From: Chrysopilus asiliformis
Taxonomy: Eukaryota > Arthropoda > Insecta > Diptera > Rhagionidae
Assembly: GCA_964034945.1 (NCBI GenBank)
Contig: OZ035962.1
Span: 104,790,034-104,854,033 of the forward strand
Direction of reading: 5' to 3'
DNA: 64,000 bases
Under the pieces are notes generated by a model. The model did not search any database. It was not told where the DNA came from and saw only the letters and a list, made by a program, of their open reading frames with translations. Shown one piece after another: positions 1 to 10,215 of the stretch. The translations under genes were made by a program, and so were the position numbers. Each line of letters begins with the position of its first letter. Positions within the stretch are counted from its first letter, which is position 1.

Positions 1-3000
1 TGAAGACATCGGCCTTCGGCAGCCAAATGAGGCCCAAGGTTTTCAAGCATTCGTCCGAGCTTGATTCGTCCGATGTCAAGACTTCCCTGTCTTCCAAAGG
101 AATGTCCTTTAGAACACGCATGTCGTTCGAACTCCATTTGTGAAGCTTAAAACAACCACGCCACAGAAGCGTCTTTAATTGATGTGTGTTTGCGATAGTT
201 TCGTTTAGGTCGTCTGATCCAGAGAGAACATCATCAACGTAAAAGTCCCTCTGAACAATAGCTGCGGCTTTTGGAAAATGTTTGCCTTCATCTGTAGCTA
301 GTTGAGACAGACAGCGAGTAGCAAGATACGGAGCAGGTTTTGTCCCAAAAGTCACCGTGGTAAGTTCGTATGTCTGCAAAGGATCGTTACTGGTTTCACG
401 CCAGACAACTCGTTGCAAAGGCGTCTGCCTCGATTCGATTTTTATTTGTCTGTACATCTGGTTAACATCGCTCGTAAAGGCAAACTTATGCTTGCGAAAT
501 CGTATTATTATCTCGAAACAGGATTGTTGAATTGTGGGACCCGTACAAGTAATATCATTGAGCGAAACGCCTGTTGAGCTTTTCGCGCTCGCATTGAAAA
601 CAACCCTGAGCTTTGTTGTTGAACTCGTAGGTTTAATTACCGCGTGGTGGGGTAAATAGAACGAAGGTGGTTGTGATACGTTAGGGTCTTCGTTGATTGG
701 TTTCATATGACCCTTTGTAATGTAATCCTGAATGACATCACAATATTGTTTTTTAAATGAAGGATCCCGGTCGAATCGTCGATTCAAGCTAAGAAAACAA
801 TTCACAGCCTGTTGCTTGGATTCTCCCAGATCCCCTACATTTTGTTTAAGAGGGAGCGACACTGTGTAGCGTCCCTGGTCATTCCGTGATACGGTTTTTC
901 GAAAGTGGTCCTCACAAAATGTCTCTTCCTGCGAAAGGAACCTTTTGTCTGGTATGTGTTCGATGTCGAAAAGATTCTTTAATGATTGTTGAAGTTCCTC
1001 ATCTTTGTCCTTCACTCTTTCTGTAGATAGAGAAAAACTCGCATGAGTATCTTCCGTCAACGATCCAACACATAACCAGCCAAATACTGTCTTTTGGAAA
1101 TGTGGTTGATTGTTTTTTAATACAATTTTTCCTGACTGGAAAAGGTCGAAGAACTTCTCTCCCCCTATGAGCATGTCTACGGGTCTAGAGATATTAAAGC
1201 ATGGATCCGCAAGGATTATATTTCGAGGAATGTTCCACTTTGAAATATTGAAACTTGATTGTGGAAGGGTCTCAGAAATGGTCTCAACAATGTTACAAAC
1301 CAAATCTGTTTGGAATATTGATGTTTTCGACTTAATGTGAACACACATGGTCTCCGAAATTCGCGTTTGGGTGTTATTAATACCGATGCTTGACGACGGC
1401 TGATTTTGTCGAATAAGCCTTATTTGCGAAGCGAAACGATCAGTTATATAGTTGGATGTGCTCGCATTGTCGAGTAAAGCGCGACATTCTTGGTATTTTC
1501 CGCGATTGTCACGAACGAAAATGATTGCCGTCGAAAGTATGACTTGTTTGATTTTGGCTTTGTCATGTGAATGAAAATTTTGTGTATCTCTGCTAGGTGT
1601 TTCTGTTGAAGAAGACACACTGGGCAGAGCCGTTGAAGGTTGTGCCGACAACGCTGATGATTGATTGTGATTTAGATGATGCAACAACGTATGGTGTTTA
1701 TTATTGCATATCTTACAAGAACGAGAAGTGCAACCCTTTGAACCATGTTCATTACTTCTCAAACAATTAATGCAAAGATTGGCCTGCTTTACTTTGACGA
1801 ATCTGCCATGAGTATCCATTTGCAAAAACTTCGGGCACATGTAAAGCCAATGGTGTTGGTTTGGACAAAGCAAACACAATCCAGGTTGCATATTGGGTGC
1901 ATTGAAATGTTTTATACGACTAGGTTCTGATTTGTTTACAGTATTGTTGGACACAAATGTCGAAGTAGGAATGCTGTTTGCAGACCTGTTTTTGGAACCA
2001 GAAAATGATTTGGAATTGGATAAATGATGCTGAACATTAGAAGATTGTTTGGTTTCTACAATAGCGCGTTGAAGAATTCGACACTGGCGTTTTAAAAATT
2101 CCACAAATTGCTCCCAAGTAGGTACTGTATTGTTAGGAATATCCTTTTCCCATTCCATTCTTAACCGGGTAGTAAGTTTATTAAGAACGATATTGACAAG
2201 CAACACTTCCGAAAGCTTGTCAACCAAATAACCGATAGCCGAAAGTGATGTGACATGAGAATGACACGAATTTACAAGATCGATCAATTCTTGATAACTG
2301 TCTTTTGAAACACGAGGAAGATCCAAAATACCCTTTACATGGACATCAATCATTGAACGTCTGTCATCATTATCGTCACATAACTTTTTCCAGGCATTGT
2401 GATAACCTTCGGACGTATATGCAACGAATCCAATAGAAGCCTTTGCTTTTCCCTTCAATTTGCCTAGCAAATATGTGAGTTTAAGCGTATCTGGGATGTT
2501 TGAATTCTCATGGATCAGTGTTTTGAATGCTTCCCGGAATTCAAGCCAACTTGTACGTGTGCCATCGTAGTCTGGGATTTTTGGTTCTGGCAATTTAGGA
2601 ATGAAAGGGATCGAAACATGGTTAGAATTTGTCTGAACTGGATTGGAACCAGCGGACACCCTCAACAAATCCTTCAATTTTGCGAAAAGTGAATACCACT
2701 CTTCCGAAAACTCCCCACAATTGCCCGAAAATTCATCGAAGCAAGAATCTCCCTGAACGCACGCAAGATCGTCAATCAACTCACTCCATCTCCTCTCAAT
2801 CTCATCAAATGTGGATAAACGAACTTGAAGATCACAAACCGGAATATCCGAGTCGTTCGGGAATCTGCCAAGGAATGATTTAATATGACCAATTTTTATT
2901 TTCAAGGCATTGAGCTTTTTAGTCAGACTGCTTAATTTAATGTCATTTTCACTCAATGTCTCCAAAACACCATTTTCCCGATCTGTATCATCTTTATTTT

Positions 3001-3022
3001 GCCGTTTTCCCTGGCGAGGCAT
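1..3022 (-). CDS. BEL/Pao retrotransposon gag-pol polyprotein, 5' part (runs off left edge)
   Basis: Reading the minus strand from the ATG at 3020-3022, I checked every codon down to position 2: 1007 codons with no stop and no frameshift. In order: a Gag-like region matching the DUF1759 type (about residues 120-270, with KLPEPKIPDYDG and WLEFREAF); a zinc knuckle CX2CX4HX4C near residues 383-396; a second Cys/His cluster (CINC...HGSKGC, then CKICNNKHH) near 415-445; an aspartic protease with LLDNAS, Asp at about 518 (Asn-Ala replaces the common Ser-Gly); and reverse transcriptase with the BEL signature LRVVFNASAKSS, first catalytic Asp at about 852 (SDVNQMY) and YVDD at about 928-931. RNase H and integrase would follow beyond the window. 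The family copies its RNA into DNA in cytoplasmic particles and integrates it. The intact frame suggests recent insertion. It lies in the same orientation as the KCNQ exons and inside that gene's intron. Confidence 0.93.
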   Translation of the reverse strand, partial: MPRQGKRQNKDDTDRENGVLETLSENDIKLSSLTKKLNALKIKIGHIKSFLGRFPNDSDIPVCDLQVRLSTFDEIERRWSELIDDLACVQGDSCFDEFSGNCGEFSEEWYSLFAKLKDLLRVSAGSNPVQTNSNHVSIPFIPKLPEPKIPDYDGTRTSWLEFREAFKTLIHENSNIPDTLKLTYLLGKLKGKAKASIGFVAYTSEGYHNAWKKLCDDNDDRRSMIDVHVKGILDLPRVSKDSYQELIDLVNSCHSHVTSLSAIGYLVDKLSEVLLVNIVLNKLTTRLRMEWEKDIPNNTVPTWEQFVEFLKRQCRILQRAIVETKQSSNVQHHLSNSKSFSGSKNRSANSIPTSTFVSNNTVNKSEPSRIKHFNAPNMQPGLCLLCPNQHHWLYMCPKFLQMDTHGRFVKVKQANLCINCLRSNEHGSKGCTSRSCKICNNKHHTLLHHLNHNQSSALSAQPSTALPSVSSSTETPSRDTQNFHSHDKAKIKQVILSTAIIFVRDNRGKYQECRALLDNASTSNYITDRFASQIRLIRQNQPSSSIGINNTQTRISETMCVHIKSKTSIFQTDLVCNIVETISETLPQSSFNISKWNIPRNIILADPCFNISRPVDMLIGGEKFFDLFQSGKIVLKNNQPHFQKTVFGWLCVGSLTEDTHASFSLSTERVKDKDEELQQSLKNLFDIEHIPDKRFLSQEETFCEDHFRKTVSRNDQGRYTVSLPLKQNVGDLGESKQQAVNCFLSLNRRFDRDPSFKKQYCDVIQDYITKGHMKPINEDPNVSQPPSFYLPHHAVIKPTSSTTKLRVVFNASAKSSTGVSLNDITCTGPTIQQSCFEIIIRFRKHKFAFTSDVNQMYRQIKIESRQTPLQRVVWRETSNDPLQTYELTTVTFGTKPAPYLATRCLSQLATDEGKHFPKAAAIVQRDFYVDDVLSGSDDLNETIANTHQLKTLLWRGCFKLHKWSSNDMRVLKDIPLEDREVLTSDESSSDECLKTLGLIWLPKADVF

Positions 3023-4000
3023 TGCAAAGCGAAATTACCGAATTTATTTATTACAAGAATGAAATGAGAATTTCTTTACATAAAATTTTATACCTGACTG
3101 TACTATCAAGTTTTGTTTGTTAATGTTCCTGGAATGTTGAAACGGTTGAGACTGAAGCGGCGATGGTGCTGTCGCTTTCTTACTCGTGTGATGTTGAGTA
3201 ATTCCCCTGATGATGCGGTGAAACAAAAAACAAATGAAGCGAATGATGTCGAAACGAAAGATGTGACGTTCGATAGTTGTTTCGTTTTGCTCGCACTATG
3301 TTGAGCACGTTGAAACCAACACAACCAAATGAATCGGATGTGAAACGAAAGATGTGATGTTCGATAGTTGTTTCGTTTTGCTCGCACTATGTTGAGCACG
3401 TTGAAACCAACAAAACCAAATGAAGCGATATGAAACGAAAGATGTGATGTTCGATAGTTGTTTCGTTTTGCTCACACTATGTTGAGCACGTTGAAACCAA
3501 CACAACCAAAGGAAGCGGATGTGAAACGAAAGATGTAATGTTCGATAGTTGTTTCGTTTTGCTCACACTATGTTGAGCACGTTGAAACCAGCAAAACCAA
3601 TATGGCGTCGAAAATTGTAAATCGCCAGAATTTGCAGCGATGATGATGAATAAAGTTTCCGAATATCAACTCGATGGCGAAAGTGATGATTATTCAGCTT
3701 CGAGACGAAAATTTCAGGATCCAGCGACGAAACGAAAGATGCTGGACGAAACGAAAGATGGTTGAAAGCCGCAAATCCCACGATGTGCCACAAAAATGCC
3801 AATAACCGATCACAAAACGAAAATGCGAATATTCGGCTCGTTTGGACCAAATGGATGATCGATAGATTAATGTTTTATCGAGTAGTGGACTGTATTTTTT
3901 ACTATGATCGGCGATGAATAAAACATAGCGTTCGAATTATATTTTATTTATTATACGTCTTGCTGGCTCGAATGTTCGATGAATACTAAAAATTGTTAGA
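3023..4000 (-). mobile_element. Probable leader and 5' LTR of the BEL/Pao element (boundaries not fixed)
   Basis: This stretch lies directly upstream of the BEL start codon. It contains the 90-bp tandem array and, on the minus strand, an AATAAA at about 3943-3950 that could be the poly(A) signal of the LTR R region. The partner LTR is outside the window, so LTR ends, target duplication and primer-binding site cannot be set. The repeat unit contains, on the minus strand, GGTTTCAACGTGCTCAAC followed by GTGCGAGC, which might include a primer-binding site, but I could not match it to a tRNA. Confidence 0.45.
3251..3602. repeat. 90/91-bp tandem repeat, four copies
   Basis: Units start at 3251, 3342, 3432 and 3523, each with GAAACGAAAGATGT at the start. 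Spacing is 91, 90 and 91 bp with few substitutions. A weaker partial copy precedes the array near 3220, and isolated GAAACGAAAGATG motifs recur at 3727-3760. The array lies between the BEL start codon and the presumed LTR. Confidence 0.92.
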
Positions 4001-4460
4001 GTGAGAGAGCACGGTTTAACAGTAGGAAATTGGTAGCAAAAGGAACACCGAATAAAAACATACAACCGCATATAAATAAATTATTAAATTCATAAGAAAA
4101 CGAGAAGAACTCCAGTTTTAACGGGTTCTGTAAATTACGTTCTACATATTTGAAAAGGACTGTATCTCCACTCTTTCCGAATTTTTATCCGTCTTCTCAC
4201 CCATCGTGCAAGAGGACTGACGTATGAGAAATGTATAAAAAGTTAACTGAAAGGAAAAGCAAGAGAATGAATCACTTCCAAAAACGTAATGGAGCCACCA
4301 CGCCAATGAGAATCCTTAGCGTGGCCATCATTGCCGTTTTTCTACGTAATATAAACCTCATTTTTCGGTATGGAGTTGTTCTGTTAACTGGGAAAAACTA
4401 TAGTTAGCGGGAGATGACAAACAGAAAAGACCCATTGGAAAAATTGCTTTTAAGAGTTGA
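4001..4460. other. Non-coding; imperfect inverted repeat only
   Basis: No open frame of interest. A short imperfect inverted repeat lies at about 4277-4345 (AAAACG...CCACGCC against GGCGTGG...CGTTTT with mismatches). Otherwise AT-rich KCNQ intron sequence. Confidence 0.4.
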
Positions 4461-4550
4461 AAAAGAAAATTTTCCGTTAAAAGAAAATTTTCCGCTAAAA
4501 GAAAATTTTCCGCTAAAAGAAAATTTTCCGCTAAAAGAAAATTTTCCGCT
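4461..4550. repeat. 18-bp tandem repeat, five copies
   Basis: Five consecutive units of AAAAGAAAATTTTCCGCT; the first ends in GTT and the others are identical. Each unit carries the self-complementary core GAAAATTTTC. Confidence 0.95.
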
Positions 4551-4685
4551 ATACATTTATGTTTTATAAAAGAAAAATACGTGTTTTACAAAGATAATAA
4601 GAATCTTTGTTGCATTTACTAACAGGAAATTTTGTAATCGATTTAAAGGGATCGTTTACACCTGACACTTTATTCCGCGAAACCA

Positions 4686-4919
4686 GGGCACCAATCATGT
4701 ATTCCGACGCGTCTCTGACTTTCGACTTCGACGCAGCTTTCAACTCTTGACTTCGCCATATCTGCAGCTTGAAATTTTGCGTAATCGTCACTATGAATCG
4801 AAACGTGATTCTGACTGTCATTCTAGGAAATTTGAAGCTGCTGATATGGCGAAGTCAAGAGTTAAAAGCTGCGTCGAAGTCGAAAGACAGAGATGCGTCG
4901 GAATACATGATTGGTGCCC
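4686..4919. repeat. Foldback hairpin, ~88-bp arms
   Basis: The left arm (4686 to about 4775, from GGGCACCAATCATG) is the reverse complement of the right arm (about 4832-4919, ending CATGATTGGTGCCC) with scattered mismatches; the spacer is about 55 bp. No open frame. It fits a foldback element or MITE inserted in the KCNQ intron; no target duplication was recognised. Confidence 0.85.
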
Positions 4920-5447
4920 AGTCCCACTTTGGAATGTGGCGCCATTAGATAGATAGATTTTAATAATTTTCTTGGTACGTTTAACCAATAATTGAAAATT
5001 TTGGTAAATCCGTACAAAAATAAGTTAACCAAGACGTTTTGGTTAAATTTATCAACGTTTTTCCGTTTTGCAATAACAATCGGAAATATTGAAAAAAAAA
5101 ATTTATACAATATTTTATTTTATTACTTATATTCTTGATGTTTATTGCTGTGTTAAAAATGAAGTAAGTTTATTTACAGTATTGTGGAACTTAAAATTTC
5201 GTTAGTTTAGAAACAACTTTTTTATTCCATTTAGATGCACCAAAAGTTTAATACAAAAAATCCTTTCTTAATAGTATAGAGTATATTTAGGTCATATTAT
5301 AGAGAAACCGTCTAGGCAAAATATTTCAAAAGACTTTATGAAATTTCTTACGATTCCGGAGACAAAATCCCAAAATACTCAAGGTTTATTGCGAACTTAA
5401 GAAAATATATTAATTTTTATTATTACAGTCTTATGATAAATACTTAC
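4920..5447. other. KCNQ intron, nothing recognised
   Basis: AT-rich sequence between the foldback and the second KCNQ coding exon. No supported ORF, repeat or RNA gene. Confidence 0.4.
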
Positions 5448-6134
5448 ACAGTCATATGATAAACAAAACACTTCCAGCCGGTTGGTCGCTCTAAAAAATT
5501 ATATACTTGTCCCTGGAACGTAGCTCGTCCCGTATGATAGCGTCTTTGTGCTTTAACGAAACTCCTGGTCGCTTCACTGAAATGATTTGGGCCTCGTTCC
5601 GCTGGAAGAATGATTGCTAAAAATCAAGTAAAATGAGAAGAAGGAACGTAAGAAAGTATCCATAATTTTGTATCTCTCGTTATGTTTTTTGCTGAAGTTA
5701 AGTCAATTACGGTAAACATGGGACAAATTAAGTGAACGTAATTAGGGAGCATAATGTTCGACGGGGGAAATTTATAAAGCTAATGAAATTCACTTACCAC
5801 CTGGTATCGGACTAATGCCACCTCCTGTTGAGGCATTTTCACCTGTAACGCTGAGTTTTGTTGCTGCTAGCGGGGATGCGGTTAGTTGCTTTCGAATTGG
5901 GGCTGATAGAGCAGCTGGGCCAGCCGCCAGTCCGCCCATTTCTACAATTGTTGCGGTTGCACTTGGCGATAGGAACTTTTCAGTGTTGTTAGCGATTATC
6001 GCTGAACATTGATTACCTAACAATGTCTCAGACTCATCCAGAATCATCATTTCGGGAATTTCTCCCGGACTCCGAGGCAAATATGAGATTTTCGGTGGTT
6101 GTTTCCATTCTGTACTAATTCGATGTTTTGCCAT
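5448..6134 (-). CDS. KCNQ: KCNQ voltage-gated potassium channel, N-terminal exons (partial)
   Basis: Two minus-strand coding exons. Exon 1 (6134 to 5798) starts [20 protein letters not shown] and continues as a Ser/Ala/Gly-rich cytoplasmic N-terminus; it ends at a GTAAGTG donor. Exon 2 (5616 to 5448) follows a TTTTTAG acceptor and ends at GTAAGTA. Joined in phase, the frame enters a segment with [20 protein letters not shown], the conserved stretch just before transmembrane segment S1 of KCNQ channels and closest to the KCNQ1-type sequence. Known role of the family: slow, PIP2-dependent K+ current at the plasma membrane that limits excitability. The start is supported by an in-frame TAA 15 bases upstream of the ATG. 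A 5'-UTR acceptor (TTGTTTAG, exon from 6167) is plausible. S1-S6, pore and C-terminus lie left of the window; the intervening intron exceeds 5.4 kb and holds the BEL element. Confidence 0.88.
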
Positions 6135-6463
6135 TTCGTTAGGTGTACGTTTTTAAAAGTTCTTCGTCTAAACAATGAGCAACAAGTCCCAATCATTGGC
6201 AATTTTATAGGTTTTTTTTTCTCATTAAGCATGTAAATTACCTCAAAGGCGCTATCTTTGTTTCAGTTTCATAAACATATTGTATTTTGTTGTGCTGTAA
6301 GGAGAGAATTGTACAAAATCTGATTATAAAAACACTAGATTTAGAAAAAAAAACGTAAGAAAAGCTACAACTGCCAGTGGTCAATTGTTAAATACTCCAT
6401 ATGAGGACAGATAAAAATTTTATGAAAGAAATCCATTTATATAGGAGAGGGGGTAAGGATTCG

Positions 6464-6725
6464 TCCGATTGTATTTTGATGTATGGATAAGTTAGATTTA
6501 TAAATTTTTCAATACGACTCACCCTTTTCGAAGAAATTATAAAAAACTGTTCCGTTTGTATGGGGGAGGGGAAAAATAATGGTCCGATTTTGCCCGTTCA
6601 AGGACATAGCTTTGCATTTACGAGGAACGAAACTATAAAAAATTTCATGGTGTTTTGTGTCCGACGATTGGTTTGATGCGTTACAAACGGTATACTAAAT
6701 TTAATATACTCCTATATAGAGTATA
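6464..6725 (+). repeat. Diverged copy of repeat family F
   Basis: Shares order and wording with family F: TTTTGATGTATGG, GTATGGGGG..., TGGTCCGATTTTGCCCGTTC, GCGTTACAAACGGTA, then a terminal hairpin TATACTC...GAGTATA. It lacks the microsatellite and several internal parts. Confidence 0.7.
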
Positions 6726-8316
6726 AAAATTGATTTTTTAGAAAATCAGAATTATTGTTTACGTAAATCTTAGTTTCCTTTGGGATATTTCCACTTTTGA
6801 ATTCATTTAGTAACAAACGTCCATCTCTCATAGGAAAAGTCGGTGACAGTTTATTAATGTGGATCATAAAAAGGTGCGATAAAACAACTTTAGACCTGGA
6901 TTTCATTTGTCACGTATATGTTGAGGTAAGTCCCAACAGAGTACAAGAATAATTTGAAAGCATGAATACAAACAGTAACTTCCATTTGTTCACAGGTGGT
7001 GGCGTTTTGGGATAATTATCTAAAAATTTTTGTACAATAATACATTTCGCCAGTTGAATGTGAAAATTTTAGTTTCCGTCCGTTTGTCTATATATTTGTG
7101 TGTGTGTGTGTGTGTTGTTCCGTTCATTCCTACTAAATTAGAGCGAAAATTTATAGTGAGGTATAGTTTTCGTTTAATACAAATTACATTCAGCCACTCT
7201 ATGCTGTGCGTTTCTATCGCTCCCGTTCGTCTAATCAACATAAAGCAAAGCACATTGCTCAACTCAACTGTTGGCCATTAGGGGGTAGGTAGTTCAATGT
7301 CAGGCTCGACCTAAATTAATGATTTACAGACACGCACTTTTTCAATGAAATAAAAACTAACTCTAAAACAAAAGCTACCAAGAAGAAAATAAGGGGGAAA
7401 AATAACAAAATAATAACCAAAAAATATAAAGGAAAGTAAAATTAAGTAAAGACCTTCAATGACCAACAACCCTTCTTCATTATTTTCACCTGTCCTGCTA
7501 TGTAACTTCTGGCTACAGGAAGACTTTTCGCCAGGTCGCCAACATCCAGTCATTCGGCCAGCCGCATAAATCATTCCTTCCATTGAGAAGGCAATTTTTT
7601 TTTATTTCTCGTTCATACTAGCTTAATTACCCTGCCAGTAAAGTATGAAATTTTTCATGAAAATGGCCTCTCATTTGTTTATGAATATATTACGACTATT
7701 CAACTTGGTTACTACATCCAAAAAGTCCTGAAGACTGAAAAAAAAAACTGAAAGGGGAAATACCTGTTGAATATCCTTTTGGGTTGCTGTCATTGATAAG
7801 TCTGGTGGAGAAGCTATATTTTTCTAAAGGGAAAAAGCTTCTATCAGATGTCTCCAGTGTCTACAGAAACCGTTTTAATGCAACAACAGTTTAATTTATC
7901 AATTTTGAAACCCAGAAAATCTAAAAAAAATCAAAATCCATGGGCTATACAGCTGTAAAACAATTTTGTAGGCTTTTCAATACAAAAATGCTTAGTTCAT
8001 AAGTAATATCGGACCATTTCTTCTCTCTTCACCCTTACAAAAAAAAACTTTTTTGGGCACATCGAACAATTCTAATGACAAACTGATTTGAGTTTTTCAA
8101 TTTCAATATTTGGTTTTCCATTCAAAGAACCACCATATCACTTATTTAGAGGCGCATTTGCAATTACTTTTACAGGAACATCCTCTTTAAGAACTTTCTT
8201 GAAAAATTTTACGCCAAAATTGAAAATGGCTGAAATTGGAAATGTGCAGATTTCGACTGAAATAACTGCGTTTTTTAACAAGACCAACTTTCCAAAATTC
8301 CCAACTTCGGCGCATC
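6726..8316. other. Non-coding stretch upstream of KCNQ
   Basis: A GT dinucleotide run lies at about 7099-7116. A GC-richer patch at about 7490-7586 has a possible minus-strand donor (CAG/GTG at 7490/7489) and might be a 5'-UTR exon of KCNQ; this is weak. Nothing else recognised. Confidence 0.35.
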
Positions 8317-8907
8317 ATAAAAACATAACAAAAGCTATAATTGCCAATCTGGCAATTATTGAAAACCCGTATGGTGATTTAATTGAACGGCGTATCAAAA
8401 TTCCACTTTGAAGTCAAACTTTCCAATAAGATTTTTTTAAAACTTGTTCCAATTGGATTTTGATGTATGGAACTTTAATGTAGAATCATGTCCTAAACAA
8501 CTTTTGTTCTTGCACTTTTTTGATAAGATGCACTGTTTTTGAGATATTCGTAAAAATCGTTTTCGTTCGTATGGGGGGTACCCCCCCTAATGGTCCATTT
8601 TTGCCCATTAACGAACTTAGCCTCGCATTTTACGAAAAACGGATCTGTGCCAAATTTCAAGTCTGTAGCTCAATCCGTGCGCCCGCAATCCGCGCCACAG
8701 ACAGACAGACGGACAGACAGACGGACAGACAGACGGACAGACAGACGGACAGACGGACAGACAGACGGACGGACATGCTAAATTCGACTTTTTTCATCAT
8801 TTTAAACACACTGGTGTAATTCATTTTTTTGTGCGATGACGGAATCTTGGCGTTACAAACGGTAAGGCAAAGTTAATATACCCTTTGGTTTCACCATACG
8901 GGTATAA
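8317..8907 (+). repeat. Repeat family F, copy 1
   Basis: Near full-length copy, from AAAAACATAACAAAAGC to GGTTTCACCATACGGGTATA. It includes the TTTTGATGTATGG block, TAATGGTCCATTTTTGCCC, the motif CCAAATTTCAAGTCTG (8649 on) and about 80 bp of GACA/GACG microsatellite (8697-8775). Family F has no transposase; its class is unknown. Short open frames here are shared by other copies and look like by-products of common descent. Confidence 0.88.
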
Positions 8908-10085
8908 ACACTTCTAGAATAGGTAGAAACATGCTGTTTTTGGCAATGTGTTCAGAATTCATAGTAACATGCAATAAAAAAATCGATTTTGTTTTTATTT
9001 TTTTGGCGTGACCCCCTTAAAATAAAAATATCTTTTGTTTTATTATAAAATTCTATAAAGACATTAAAGTGTCATATTGAAAACATGACTTTATTTTAAC
9101 AAATTTAAATGTTTGCATACAAAAAGCTTTGAATTAATGAAAATTAGACCGATATTTGTTTCATAGATTGAGATTATTTCAGGTTAAAAAATGTCTACAG
9201 AAAATATGATGTTTTTAATTAAATTTTGATTAAACGATCCCTTTCAGTCTGATTAAAATATTACTGCCGTGAAACGCATTGTTCTTTGAAAATAAACTAC
9301 AAGAAGAAATCTATTGCTAGATATCCTAAATAATATTGAAATTTGTGATACTTTCGAGTAAGCGAAAAATAAACTTTTCTACAATTAATTCCATCCCATC
9401 TTCGCTATACAATTTGCCTCTCTGACGGGAATAGCAGCTCGGATCGGAAAATTTCTCACTGAAGTTAAAGGATAAAGTTTCATGCAGAATTCTCAACAAT
9501 TAACACTTTTAGAAATGAAATGGAACTCTACTTCAGTGCCAATGGTAAACGCTTCCAGGTAGTAAGTTCGATGCCAAAAGGCTTTAAATAAAATGTTGTA
9601 GAGGAAGTTTTATCTCTTTGATACGAAGGAAGCGAAACGAAACAACTTTTATCATTTTCATGAAATATGACGAAACTTTTATAAAACAAAACACAATTTT
9701 AATGTGGATTTTTTTTTGATACTTTTATTTCATATATTTTTAATTAGATTAATCTGCAATTGAACGAGTATATGGAAAAAAAATTGTATTAATTAATATT
9801 GCATATAAAAAGAATAATGCAATTGACGATTTTAATGAACCAATTTCATCATTTGATTGGCCAATTTTATTCAATGAAGTTTTCCTAGGATTCGTTTTTA
9901 AGTTTGAATATATTTTTTAAGTGGAATATTAATTAAAAGTATATTTAAAAAAAAAATAGTGCAGTCCGATAAGTGTGAATATTAAGACATTTTGTGAAAT
10001 ACTGTTTTGTTCGGCGAATTCCGATTTAGGCCATTTTTTGTCTGTTCAAAAACAATTGCTCTCAAAAAATCAGCAGTATAGATTT
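8908..10085. other. Non-coding, AT-rich, nothing recognised
   Basis: No supported gene, terminal repeat or tandem array. Confidence 0.4.
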
Positions 10086-10215
10086 ACAGGTCGATTATCT
10101 TAGACGCGTCACTTTTCGTGACTCGAATTTTGCCTATTGTATTTGTTGTTTTGTACCAACAACAACAGGCAATTTCGAGTCACGAAAAGTGACGCGTCTA
10201 AGGTAATCCACCTGT
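10086..10215. repeat. Near-perfect hairpin, ~56-bp arms
   Basis: Outer arms ACAGGT(C/G)GATTA(T/C)C and TTAGACGCGTCACTTTTCG pair almost perfectly with the right half; the apical part is a TGT-repeat stem (TTTGTTGTT against AACAACAACAG). Small MITE or snapback hairpin. Confidence 0.88.

Noticed and set aside
302..2883. Several plus-strand ORFs of 60-91 codons
   Set aside because: All are antisense shadows of the continuous minus-strand BEL polyprotein.
7490..7586. Possible upstream KCNQ exon (GC-richer, CAG/GTG donor)
   Set aside because: Its ATG does not join in frame to the KCNQ start (a stop intervenes), so at best a non-coding 5' exon; no independent support.
8697..8775. CRISPR-like regular repeats
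   Set aside because: Simple tetranucleotide microsatellite without unique spacers; same for other GACA tracts and the 90-bp and 122-bp arrays, which are head-to-tail tandems.
8520..8819. Open frames in F copies with long Arg-Gln-Thr-Asp runs
   Set aside because: They read through the GACA/GACG microsatellite; similar frames in other copies reflect shared ancestry of the repeat, not protein selection.
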